DNA of 41,724 bases, taken from contig JABZJR010000001.1 in the NCBI GenBank assembly GCA_015257705.1, positions 1 to 41,724 of the forward strand, read 5' to 3'. Under the pieces are notes generated by a model, which saw only the letters and a program-made list of their open reading frames with translations, was not told the DNA's origin and made no database searches. Both the position numbers and the translations under genes were made by a program. The stretch is from Nanosynbacter sp. Lineage in GTDB: Bacteria; Patescibacteriota; Saccharimonadia; Saccharimonadales; Saccharimonadaceae. Each line of letters starts with the position of its first letter. The stretch's first letter is position 1. Shown piece after piece: positions 15,208-23,851 of this stretch.

Positions 15208-17322
15208 ATGAATATACGTAAAGCTCTAAGTAATATAAATCTTAAACGAACGCTACTTTTTACTGCAGTATTTGTAAGCGTCGTTTACATATTAGTTTTT
15301 GTAATTTTCGCTACGCTTGCGGCATTGGGAAACGGCTTAGCTATGGATTCGTATGCAGCCAATGGAACTTTCCAATTATACAACCCTCTCCGTCGCCTAC
15401 TGGGCGGTGAAGTTCTGGCGCGAGATTTTCCATTCTTTCACGGAGTCGGAGTTCCACTTCTTCATTTTCCATTATTTTATATTATGGGACACAATTTATT
15501 CGCCGTGGAAGTTGCAAAATTATTAGTATCGCCAATATTATTCCTCGTTTCGTCTTTTTTCCTGTTTTGGGCTTATTTTAGAAATGTTAAAAAATCCATC
15601 TTCGCAACCAGCATATTCACAATAATATCTATTGACGCTATTGACGCTATTTGGGCAGGCAATTCTCTTCTCGGCCTCAGGACAACATTTCCGTTTATCG
15701 CTGCAGCTTTCATGTTATGGCATCCAAATTGGCAGATGACTATTGGCAAAAATAAAATTAACCTCTATTATCCTATTTTATATACAATTATGGGGCTTTC
15801 CGTCGCGTGCGGCACCGAACAAGGACTAGCCTTTATTCTTGCTTACGTAATTATTAAAGCTATTCGATACATTCGCTCAAAAGAAACCACAAAGAAAAAG
15901 ATAATGATATTTTTCGGAGAGTTGTTCGGTGTGGCAATTGCAACTTACACCGTACTATCAATTATGACGCTCGGTCATGCACACGACGCGCTTCGTTACG
16001 CATTAATTGAAGTTCCTAAAGACCAAGGGTGGTATTTTGGGGCTCCTCCAAATAGTTTCCTACAATTAAATACCCTTGACCAGCTCGTCACAAAAAGAAT
16101 GTTACTTTATATGTTACCTGTTATGATAGGTGGAATTGCTGCATATATAATAAGCATAAAGAAAAAGATATTATCCAAAAAAGAATTTTCCACCTTTTCT
16201 ATATTATTGCTGTATGGAATTATAGTGTTTGCTGTTTCTATAACTGGCTACTGGGCACCTGGCGCACAACTTATACCATTAGAAAGGGCTGCGGGATCTA
16301 TTCTTGTAATGGTCTTAATTTACGCGGCGGATAAAATAATCCGAACAAAGAAGCCGAACGTTAATGCTGTAAATAAGAAAGTTTCGTTTATAGTGTTCGG
16401 ACTACTACTCGGCTGTGTAGTTGCTATTGGATACAACGCAGCAATATTCCTGCAAAAAATCAGCTGGATGCCAGTAAAACACATTGTCACTGAATCAAGG
16501 AAGGCTAGACATTCTATCAACGACTCTGAATACGTGAGCGTTGCGTGGAAAAAGCGGTTAGAGACTTTTGCGCCATACATTAAAAATGGTGCTAGTATCT
16601 GGTCTACTTACACCAGCGTTTACGCCTCTATTCACAAGCAGAAAAACGGATCTTCGGGAGGCGAAGATTACATTATACATGCATTAGGCCCCGACAGAAG
16701 AGATAAATACACTAAAGATTTTATAGAGCAGAAACCCGATTACGTCATAACATTAAATCCGTCGTATTTCCTTTACGAAGAATGGTTATGGTCGCGTCAT
16801 TGGCAATTTTACAAAGAACTTTTGAATAATTATACCGTAATTGCGACAAATGATTCTCACGTATTATGGAAACGCCAATCTGATAGCGCAAACCAGAAAA
16901 CCACGATACACCCAGAACGTCGCGTGCAAAAATCTTCAAATGGAGATTACGTCATTAATGCCGACACTGGCAATAATATTAGAGTATTTGAGATATCTGT
17001 GCGTTACAAGGCAAAAAGTATCTTACCTATGACCTCTAAGTTGCCGAGATATCTATTGGAAATATCTGGATCGTCGTTACAGGAATATCCAATATCACTG
17101 CCACCGTATAGCACTAGTTGGAGTTTTCCAATAGCGTTAGGACCAAACGACTCATCTGTACGAATCTCACCTAAAGCCTACAGTTTGATACCGGGAGTTT
17201 CGTTCGAAATACAAGACATATCTTACCGCGAGATGCCTGTTAAAGAAGATAACTTATATATCTATAAGAGTAACTTCTGCCTACATAACGCCGATAAATG
17301 CACAGAAACTAATAAACACTAA
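15208..17322 (+). CDS. Large polytopic membrane protein, possible GT-C glycosyltransferase
   Basis: The protein has 704 residues. About 10-11 membrane helices occupy residues ~15-420, and a soluble domain of ~280 residues follows, probably outside the cell (beta-rich end, with LEISGSSLQEYPISLPPY). A large first loop between helices 1 and 2 contains DSYAANGTFQLYNPLRRLLGGE and ARDFPFFHG, with acidic residues where GT-C enzymes have their catalytic Asp. I do not recognise a named family. In context it is a candidate polyprenyl-phosphate-sugar-dependent transferase of the polysaccharide locus. A TAGAAT at 15190-15195 is a possible -10 with a 12-base leader. It is a single plus-strand gene between two minus-strand blocks. 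Confidence 0.6.
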   Translation: MNIRKALSNINLKRTLLFTAVFVSVVYILVFVIFATLAALGNGLAMDSYAANGTFQLYNPLRRLLGGEVLARDFPFFHGVGVPLLHFPLFYIMGHNLFAVEVAKLLVSPILFLVSSFFLFWAYFRNVKKSIFATSIFTIISIDAIDAIWAGNSLLGLRTTFPFIAAAFMLWHPNWQMTIGKNKINLYYPILYTIMGLSVACGTEQGLAFILAYVIIKAIRYIRSKETTKKKIMIFFGELFGVAIATYTVLSIMTLGHAHDALRYALIEVPKDQGWYFGAPPNSFLQLNTLDQLVTKRMLLYMLPVMIGGIAAYIISIKKKILSKKEFSTFSILLLYGIIVFAVSITGYWAPGAQLIPLERAAGSILVMVLIYAADKIIRTKKPNVNAVNKKVSFIVFGLLLGCVVAIGYNAAIFLQKISWMPVKHIVTESRKARHSINDSEYVSVAWKKRLETFAPYIKNGASIWSTYTSVYASIHKQKNGSSGGEDYIIHALGPDRRDKYTKDFIEQKPDYVITLNPSYFLYEEWLWSRHWQFYKELLNNYTVIATNDSHVLWKRQSDSANQKTTIHPERRVQKSSNGDYVINADTGNNIRVFEISVRYKAKSILPMTSKLPRYLLEISGSSLQEYPISLPPYSTSWSFPIALGPNDSSVRISPKAYSLIPGVSFEIQDISYREMPVKEDNLYIYKSNFCLHNADKCTETNKH

Positions 17323-17356
17323 TCGCGAGTGGTTTAACAATATTATCGTAAACGGA

Positions 17357-18181
17357 CTATTTTTTAGGCTTGCGATATTTTCCAGCCACCGCACGAAGTA
17401 GTACGTTCATAACGTGCATATTCCCCTTGATTGGGCTAATTTTCGTTGGTGTTTTACCCTTCTTCGGATACGTTCGCACAACTGGCGTTTCAGCTGTTTT
17501 ATACTGCTTACGACGGCTACTTTCAATAGCGAGATAATAATGAAGTTCGTACGTTTGAAATATATCACGAAATACAGCAATGTCTGGATCTTTGAGTAAT
17601 TTTGCGCTATAAGCGCGGAATCCATTTGTCGTATCGGTATGTCTTTTTCCAGCCGCAAGACTTATCAATGGCGCGTGAATAAGATGAAGACCAACTTCCC
17701 TCGAGAGTGGCGTATTTACAGCCTTACCGCCTGGTATAAATCGTGAGCCTTGGACGTGATCATATCCTTGGTCAAGCAATTTAATAAAGTTAGGAATTCT
17801 TTCTATACTATCCTTGCCATTTCCATCAACGACCACAACGCCCTCATAGCCCTCAGAGAGAGCCCAAGCAAACGCCATTCTCATCTGCGCGCTCAGTTTA
17901 CCCTTACCTTTTTTCGTCAATAAAGCTCGCACGTCTTGAGACTTTAGAAAATCAATTCCAAGCGACCCATCAGTACTTCCGCCGTCAGCCACCACGATAT
18001 CGATTTGCTCAGCTAGTGGTTTCATCTTCTGTAACTGCTTTTGGATGCGCTCCCCTTCATTGATAACAAAAACACACACACAATACTTATGCTTCTTCTT
18101 GTTTATCTCATCAATTTCAAACTCTGGAAATTCCCATTCTGGATGTAATTGATTTATTTTCTCAGAAGTTATTTTGCCCAT
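17357..18181 (-). CDS. Glycosyltransferase family 2
   Basis: The protein has 274 residues. The GT2 core runs from YCVCVFVINEGERI (~34) through VVADGGSTDGS, a basic GKGKLSAQMRMAFAWA segment, VVVVDGNGKDS (metal site) and HVQGSRFIPGG to DTTNGFRAYSAKLL. There are no membrane helices. ATG 18181 is chosen over an upstream start at 18220: GGAG lies seven bases before it, overlapping the stop region of the upstream gene. It is the last gene of a four-gene minus-strand operon (21637 to 17357). The donor is probably a nucleotide sugar; the acceptor is unknown. Confidence 0.85.
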   Translation of the reverse strand: MGKITSEKINQLHPEWEFPEFEIDEINKKKHKYCVCVFVINEGERIQKQLQKMKPLAEQIDIVVADGGSTDGSLGIDFLKSQDVRALLTKKGKGKLSAQMRMAFAWALSEGYEGVVVVDGNGKDSIERIPNFIKLLDQGYDHVQGSRFIPGGKAVNTPLSREVGLHLIHAPLISLAAGKRHTDTTNGFRAYSAKLLKDPDIAVFRDIFQTYELHYYLAIESSRRKQYKTAETPVVRTYPKKGKTPTKISPIKGNMHVMNVLLRAVAGKYRKPKK

Positions 18182-18185
18182 ATTA

Positions 18186-19175
18186 TTACTCCGAAAGGTT
18201 TTTTCTTTCCGTATCGGCAATAGATACCGTACTACTTAATTCATCCATCACTATATATGAAGCATCGTCTCGCGCCTCTTTAAGTATTTTTCCAACATAT
18301 TCCGCTAATACAACCAAAAACATAAATAGCAAGAAAAACATCACAGAAAGCTGTAAGGACATAGTTGTCCATCCCGCAGCCACGTCGCGCTTAAATACCG
18401 ACACACAGACAACGTATAATGCGTAAATTAGATTAATAACACTAGCGCCGACGCCAACCCACGACATAGCCCTTAGCGGTTGGGTGGAGTGGCTAGCTGC
18501 TATATCTATAGCCTCCAACACTCCCGTGCGCAGTTTACGTGTCTTTACTGGGTCTACTTTCACTTCATAGCGATATTCCGCACATTTATATCCAATTTGA
18601 CGAATCAAATGACGAATATGCCCGTCGTGCCTATTTGTAGTAGAAACAGCTTTTACTGCACGCCTACTGAGTGCGATAAAATATGTCGCGGCGGCAGGAA
18701 TATCAACACCGAGATATCGACGGTTGTACCAATAAAATGTTCGCCTACCTAAATCATCTTTCTTTGTGTGGTTAGTCGCTATTCCATTAACGATGTCATA
18801 CTTCTTGTTTTCTTCGACAATAGAAGGTATGGCGTCTATTGGGTCAATTGCTGGGTTAGTCAGTACTACATAATCTCCGATCGCCCCCTGAATACCAGCC
18901 ATAAGAGCGATATCATAACTATACTCCCTAGATAGACGGATTAAGCGTATGCACGGCAACACCTTCAATATATCTATTACTTCTTTTGCAACTTCTGGCT
19001 TCAATTCATTATCTATCACGATGATTTCGTAATTTTCATAACTACCACCAAGTAATTTCGATAAATCCGTTAAATATTCGCCCAAGCCAGTATAGTTACG
19101 ATCAACTCCAACCACAACAGATACAAAAATATCTTGTTTCTTTACAGTTTTATTAGTTTGCTTTTTCTTGACCAT
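18186..19175 (-). CDS. GtrB-like GT2 protein with degraded DXD motif
   Basis: This 329-residue protein has an N-terminal GT2 domain (FVSVVVGVDRN, EIIVIDNELKP, LIRLSREYSYDIALMAGIQ) and two C-terminal helices (~232-290), the layout of polyprenyl-phosphate glycosyltransferases of the DPM/GtrB type. Where the working paralogue at 31803 has IIDADLQDPP, this one has VVLTNPAIDP, so the metal-binding DXD is gone. It may be an inactive partner of the GT2 at 17357 or use another donor. It overlaps the oxidoreductase gene by 23 bases and has a strong GAGGAGG site before its ATG. Confidence 0.8.
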   Translation of the reverse strand: MVKKKQTNKTVKKQDIFVSVVVGVDRNYTGLGEYLTDLSKLLGGSYENYEIIVIDNELKPEVAKEVIDILKVLPCIRLIRLSREYSYDIALMAGIQGAIGDYVVLTNPAIDPIDAIPSIVEENKKYDIVNGIATNHTKKDDLGRRTFYWYNRRYLGVDIPAAATYFIALSRRAVKAVSTTNRHDGHIRHLIRQIGYKCAEYRYEVKVDPVKTRKLRTGVLEAIDIAASHSTQPLRAMSWVGVGASVINLIYALYVVCVSVFKRDVAAGWTTMSLQLSVMFFLLFMFLVVLAEYVGKILKEARDDASYIVMDELSSTVSIADTERKNLSE

Positions 19176-20283
19176 ATATCCTCCTCAATTCCTCAAAAGC
19201 GTCATAAATATTATCTAATTTTCCGCCCATAATACAAATATATCCATCGTTGCCAAAGTCATTTCTGAACAATATCGGGCGACTATCATCGTCTTCACTC
19301 TTCACTAAAACTGTCTTCACTTCAACGATAGATTCACGATATTTCATATCTTTCAAGGCTGGAATAAACCTCACAACATCATTATACATCTGCCTATAGT
19401 TTGATTTAAAGGGGCGATTTTTCAAATATTCATGAGTTTTAATACGCTCAGCGCTAGTATTCTCATCATCAATCCACGATTCATGTGGCGTGTAACGAAC
19501 GTGTGAAAGAGTATATAAATTCTTCGAAGGAAATGGCATAATCGAGAAAAACGGACCATCCATCACTGTTATGCTAAAATCCTTAAGCTGCTGAGGCAAT
19601 TCAACAAGACACATCTCGGTAATTTCATGCTTGAGTCCAACTAGCGGCAGCCCAGATGCACGATGCAACGTATTGATATTTGAGTAAGTACAGTTTAAAA
19701 CAAAATCCGCTTCATAATTATCACGATCAGTAACAACATTTATTTTACCCGCGCCGCCAGCAGGCAGCTCAATTTTACTGACAGATTCTCCAGTATGAAT
19801 ACTAATACCCTTATATTTATTAATGCGCTCTACCAAAAGCTCTCTTAATTTGCGTGAATTGAACGCGTATTCTTTAACCTTAAAAACCTCTTCAATCAAC
19901 GACGGATTAAACATTTTTTCTATATCACGCGGAGCGCGCTCAATTTCAGAACCAATCTTCTCGCAAAAATGCTCGAATTGCTTAGCATTAACCTTTGAAA
20001 GATGCTTAGCAATTCCATAATATTTCTCAAAATTAGATACTACAGCTGGACCGTATTCATCAACAAAAACTGGGAAGTTAACCGCTGAGCGAAACCCAGT
20101 CAAAACACTGCGAGGATAATGATACCCATTATGGATGCGCGCCTGATTCACATAAGATGCTCTATCCATCAACGCAGTTTCTTTCTCGATAATAATTATA
20201 TTATCTACACCAAGTTCTTCGTGTAGATATAGTGCTATTCTTAGCCCATAAAATCCACCGCCAATAATAACCGTACTATTCAT
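19153..20283 (-). CDS. FAD-dependent oxidoreductase (DAO-type)
   Basis: This 376-residue protein begins with a dinucleotide-binding motif (STVIIGGGFYGLRIALYL, GxGxxG-like with GGGFYG) and an acidic end of strand two (IIIEKE). ASYVNQARIHNGYHYPRS (~43-60) is probably the FAD/substrate segment. A late GYICIMGGKLDNIYDAFEE matches the second FAD contact of glycine-oxidase/DAO-like enzymes. It is soluble. It lies inside an operon of two GT2 genes and a membrane protein, so it probably oxidises a sugar, a lipid-linked sugar or a small precursor of the glycan. I cannot name the substrate. AAGGA lies ten bases before its ATG, and it overlaps the upstream gene by eight bases. Confidence 0.78.
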   Translation of the reverse strand: MNSTVIIGGGFYGLRIALYLHEELGVDNIIIIEKETALMDRASYVNQARIHNGYHYPRSVLTGFRSAVNFPVFVDEYGPAVVSNFEKYYGIAKHLSKVNAKQFEHFCEKIGSEIERAPRDIEKMFNPSLIEEVFKVKEYAFNSRKLRELLVERINKYKGISIHTGESVSKIELPAGGAGKINVVTDRDNYEADFVLNCTYSNINTLHRASGLPLVGLKHEITEMCLVELPQQLKDFSITVMDGPFFSIMPFPSKNLYTLSHVRYTPHESWIDDENTSAERIKTHEYLKNRPFKSNYRQMYNDVVRFIPALKDMKYRESIVEVKTVLVKSEDDDSRPILFRNDFGNDGYICIMGGKLDNIYDAFEELRRIYGQEKAN

Positions 20284-21637
20284 ACTTCACCGTCCTTTTT
20301 ACTACATAATCAGCCCACAGCCCAATCAATATATATACGAACAATAGTAGAGGTATGTAGAATATAATGCCGTTTATGTGAGCGTGCGGTAATGCGTGAC
20401 CCGGCATAAGAGCAAGCCAGCAAAAAGCTCCGACAATAGAGAAATTCATAGACCAAAGGAAAGCTCTACTATATTTCTTACCAATAATCTTTCTGAAGCT
20501 AAGAATAATCAAATACCCAAGTATAGTCCAGAATAGAATAGACTGTATAAACTCGCCAAACATACCATTAATATGCACAGGTAAAGTAATTGCTGGCAGT
20601 AGCAAATAATTAACGACATTTACAATAATATACTTATACGTTTTTCCGCTATTATTAGCCATATTGTCCAGATTAACTATTTTATTTATGAAGTTGTAAG
20701 TTTCAGGTCGTAGGATTTTAAAGTTACCGACAGCGTACGCCCTCATAGAACGTATGCCAGAAATTCCCCTATCTGACGCTCTGGCATTTATGGCACTTGC
20801 GGCTTTATCGGATGATCCGTAATAATCAGTAAGCGACACAAAGTTTACCCAATAGGCACCAAAAAACGCGACAACCGTAGCAGCAAACACGGGCACTGCT
20901 TGCTTCCAAAGATTAATGATTTTTACGTTTTTATGAACTAATTCAAAGAATATTATAGGAACTAATACAGATATAGCGATTGTCGATACGTATTCATATC
21001 CATTCAGTAGCTTGAGGAACATAGCTACAGATTCAATAATGTAAAATAGCCAAAGTTTTTTTGATTTCTTAAAATATTGATAGCCAACAAAAGATATTAC
21101 AAACGGAGCTATCAACAGTGGTTCTATCCAATATATATTGCGAGCATACCCAGCAATCCATGGACTAAATGCCAGCATTACAGCGAAGACAGAAGCGGTA
21201 ATTCCGCCAAACAGCGCTCTTATTTTTTGAACAACTAAGGCTAGCAAAAAGGCGGTAAGCACAGCCAGGAATATAGACACTCTTTTGATGTAAGCTGGGA
21301 TCTTGGAAGCATCATTCGGAGATAATCCAGCTATAACCCTCGCCTGTAAACCGTATTGAGATACATAAGGTTTTACCTGAGACGGATTACAATCTTGGCT
21401 CATCATTATCTTATTGTAATCTTTACTGTCAGCTGCTATTAACGGACCTTTGTAATCATATTTATTTTTGCAATAAGCAGTTTTCTCTACTATGGCAGAC
21501 GAATCTTTCTGAAAACCGTCAAACCATCCGCTCCATAGTCCTGTTCCAAAAAAATTACCAATAAATGATATTGATAATATAAACCAGACTACAAAAAAGA
21601 AAACTACCCCAGGTTTATTCTTACTCCACTCTTTCAT
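20276..21637 (-). CDS. Polytopic membrane protein, possible GT-C glycosyltransferase
   Basis: This 453-residue protein has about 10 membrane helices. The first long outside loop (~30-115) carries Cys and Asp residues (KTAYCKNKYDYKGPLIAADS; MMSQDCNPSQ). Later, FSPWIAGYARNIYWIEPLLI and LLNGYEYVST fall at positions where GT-C enzymes have substrate contacts. No named family is recognised. ATG 21637 replaces a frame that opens at 21763: TATGAT lies seven bases before it, and the longer form would run over the divergent promoter and gene. It is the first gene of the four-gene minus-strand operon with the oxidoreductase and the two GT2 genes. Confidence 0.68.
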   Translation of the reverse strand: MKEWSKNKPGVVFFFVVWFILSISFIGNFFGTGLWSGWFDGFQKDSSAIVEKTAYCKNKYDYKGPLIAADSKDYNKIMMSQDCNPSQVKPYVSQYGLQARVIAGLSPNDASKIPAYIKRVSIFLAVLTAFLLALVVQKIRALFGGITASVFAVMLAFSPWIAGYARNIYWIEPLLIAPFVISFVGYQYFKKSKKLWLFYIIESVAMFLKLLNGYEYVSTIAISVLVPIIFFELVHKNVKIINLWKQAVPVFAATVVAFFGAYWVNFVSLTDYYGSSDKAASAINARASDRGISGIRSMRAYAVGNFKILRPETYNFINKIVNLDNMANNSGKTYKYIIVNVVNYLLLPAITLPVHINGMFGEFIQSILFWTILGYLIILSFRKIIGKKYSRAFLWSMNFSIVGAFCWLALMPGHALPHAHINGIIFYIPLLLFVYILIGLWADYVVKRTVKYE

Positions 21638-21644
21638 TACAAGT

Positions 21645-21650
21645 ATCATA
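21645..21650 (-). promoter_or_regulatory. -10 box of the operon starting at 21637 (leaderless)
   Basis: TATGAT on the minus strand lies seven bases before ATG 21637. It decides the start of that gene. Confidence 0.55.
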
Positions 21651-21684
21651 ATAGCACAAAATAGACTAAAGAAGCTACCTAGTC

Positions 21685-21690
21685 TATAAT
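21685..21690 (+). promoter_or_regulatory. -10 box of the GT2-GT4 gene (leaderless)
   Basis: TATAAT lies seven bases before ATG 21698. TAGACT at 21662-21667, 17 bases upstream, is a weak -35. It is divergent from the 21645 box, with 34 bases between the two. Confidence 0.65.
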
Positions 21691-21697
21691 CTGAATT

Positions 21698-23851
21698 ATG
21701 AATAAGAAAGATTGTGTATTGTCTATTATTATAACTGCCCACCGCGAGGGTCTTGTTGCGCATAAGACTATGAAATCAGTTGAGCGCGCTGTAAAAAAAA
21801 TTGAGGAAGCGTCTATATCTTATGAAGTGATGGTTTCCATAGACAGAGGTGATGATCAAACTATTGATTATTTCAATAACTATACGGGTCTGCCTATACA
21901 CACATATCAATGGGATCATGGAGATCTTTCAAGTTCTAGAAATAGCGCCATAAAAAAAGCGCATGGTCAATTTGTTTCTTTTATCGACGCTGATGATCTG
22001 ATGAGTGAAAATTGGCTACACGACAGTGTTCAATTGCTATTAAAAAAACCTTACGGTAAATATGTCGCCCACAGTGCTTATACCATAGAATTCGAGGGCG
22101 CGGACTCTATTGTCCAAAAAACTGGTTGCACCACTAAAGACCAAGATATCTTATTAAGCGTTCTATCTGGACGCTGGAATTCCGTTATCATCGCGCCAAT
22201 TACGCTTCTTAAAAAATTCCCGTATGCACCAAATAGCCCAGGATATGGATATGAAGACTGGTACTTAAGTTGTTGCTTGATTGAAAATGGCGTAAAAAAT
22301 ATTCTCATTCCACAAACAGCAATATTTGTACGTCGCAAATCATCAGGATCAGAGTGGGCACGCCAAAAAGCTAGTCGATCATTACTGCACGCACATCCAA
22401 TATTCAAGCCATCCAATTTTCGCTCTATAGACATTAACAAAATCCACGTTCCTCAGTCAGAGCAACACCGTCAAACAAAAAATACAATCAAAGAATTAAT
22501 CATAAGATCGCGCATACCGTTAGGATTGATCCGCCGACCCCTGGCTATAATACGTCGTGGACGCAATGCATTACTAAAACGACCAACGCATTCACAAACT
22601 GCAGAATCTATACCAAAATGGCTGAAAACAGAATGGAAAGCTCTTCACTCAATAGAAAAAGAAATTTTTCCGCCATCACCACTACCAAGCACATACCACA
22701 CAATCACCGACGACCATTATCGAGTTGGTCTTGCGTATTGGGAAATATGTAAAGAATTACGAAGTGATAGCTACGATTATGCTCTATTTGTACCCTGGCT
22801 TAAGAGAGGTGGCGCAGATTTATTTGCCGTCAATTACGCAAACACAGCGGCTTCAATAGGAAAGAAAGTGCTCGTTATCTCCACTAATGAAGTTCCTGCT
22901 GACTATTCAGAATGGAGGTCACAGCTAGATAAGAAAATAGATTTCTTACAATTTGGGACAATAACTCGGTTCTTTAGTATTGACCAAAAATACAGATTGC
23001 TTGAACAATTGATTGAAAACACCAATATTAAAACTTTACACATTCTTAATTCCGAGCTGGCTTATGATTTTGTGCGTGATCACGAAACATATATAAAAGC
23101 TACCAACAAGCGAGTAATAGCTACTGCATATAGTCAGAGTATTGATGAAACGGGACGAATTTTTGGATTTTCGCACAGTCATATACCACAGGTATATCAA
23201 CTTCTTGATTTAATTACGACAGACAACGAAGCAGTAAAATCTATGTGGGTCAATGAATATGCCTACGATCCTCAAAAAATAGTCGTACATCATCAACCAC
23301 TGACAAAAAATCATTATCCCGTAGTAGATAAATTACCAAATAGCCGTAGAATATTATGGGCTTCTCGATTGGCGCCAGAAAAATTGCCTAAATTAGTATC
23401 GGAAATTGCAGATCTTCTTCCTGAAGACGTTCATATAGATATGTACGGAGATCCTTCACCAGAGTTTCCTGCAAGTAGTCTACCGCCACATCCACGCGTT
23501 CATTATATCGGTGGATTTAACGGAGTAGCATCTTTGCCGGCTGAAAAATATGACGCTTTTCTATATACCTCACTTTTCGACGGTATGCCAAATACGCCAG
23601 TTGAGATAGCTTTGCGCGGACTACCAATAGTTGCAGCTAGAGTTGGCGGACTTCCTGACTTTATAGGCGAAAACGGCTTCATAGTTGACGATATCACTAA
23701 TCCAAAAGTATATGCGAAATGTATTAAGCAAACTCTGGATGATATAGAATCATCGTTCAATAAAGCCAAAAACTTGCGGGAGAAAGCGTCCCGCGAGTTC
23801 TCGGAAGATTCGTTTATAGGCGAAGTTAAGAGTATGTTCTCAAACAATTAA
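21698..23851 (+). CDS. Two-domain glycosyltransferase: GT2 fused to GT4
   Basis: The protein has 717 residues. Residues ~5-250 are a GT2 domain (LSIIITAHREG, VMVSIDRGDDQT, DLSSSRNSAIKKAHG, SFIDADDLMS with DXD, and EDWYL). After a basic linker (~260-310) and a helical spacer, residues ~365-710 are a GT-B/GT4 domain (YALFVPWLKRGGADLFAVNY, RILWASRLAPEKLPKLVSEI, DAFLYTSLFDGMPNTPVEIALRG). One polypeptide could add two sugars in sequence. It is soluble and probably works at the inner face of the membrane. Its stop overlaps the stop of the convergent gene by two bases. Confidence 0.87.
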   Translation: MNKKDCVLSIIITAHREGLVAHKTMKSVERAVKKIEEASISYEVMVSIDRGDDQTIDYFNNYTGLPIHTYQWDHGDLSSSRNSAIKKAHGQFVSFIDADDLMSENWLHDSVQLLLKKPYGKYVAHSAYTIEFEGADSIVQKTGCTTKDQDILLSVLSGRWNSVIIAPITLLKKFPYAPNSPGYGYEDWYLSCCLIENGVKNILIPQTAIFVRRKSSGSEWARQKASRSLLHAHPIFKPSNFRSIDINKIHVPQSEQHRQTKNTIKELIIRSRIPLGLIRRPLAIIRRGRNALLKRPTHSQTAESIPKWLKTEWKALHSIEKEIFPPSPLPSTYHTITDDHYRVGLAYWEICKELRSDSYDYALFVPWLKRGGADLFAVNYANTAASIGKKVLVISTNEVPADYSEWRSQLDKKIDFLQFGTITRFFSIDQKYRLLEQLIENTNIKTLHILNSELAYDFVRDHETYIKATNKRVIATAYSQSIDETGRIFGFSHSHIPQVYQLLDLITTDNEAVKSMWVNEYAYDPQKIVVHHQPLTKNHYPVVDKLPNSRRILWASRLAPEKLPKLVSEIADLLPEDVHIDMYGDPSPEFPASSLPPHPRVHYIGGFNGVASLPAEKYDAFLYTSLFDGMPNTPVEIALRGLPIVAARVGGLPDFIGENGFIVDDITNPKVYAKCIKQTLDDIESSFNKAKNLREKASREFSEDSFIGEVKSMFSNN

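Noticed and set aside
15638..15656. Short tandem repeat TTGACGCTA x2 inside the 704-residue gene
   Set aside because: It encodes IDAIDAI in frame and is only two units long, so a coding coincidence is likely.
20276..21763. Longer start (21763) for the polytopic protein
   Set aside because: It would run through both divergent promoters and 66 bases into the GT2-GT4 gene. ATG 21637 has TATGAT at the leaderless spacing.
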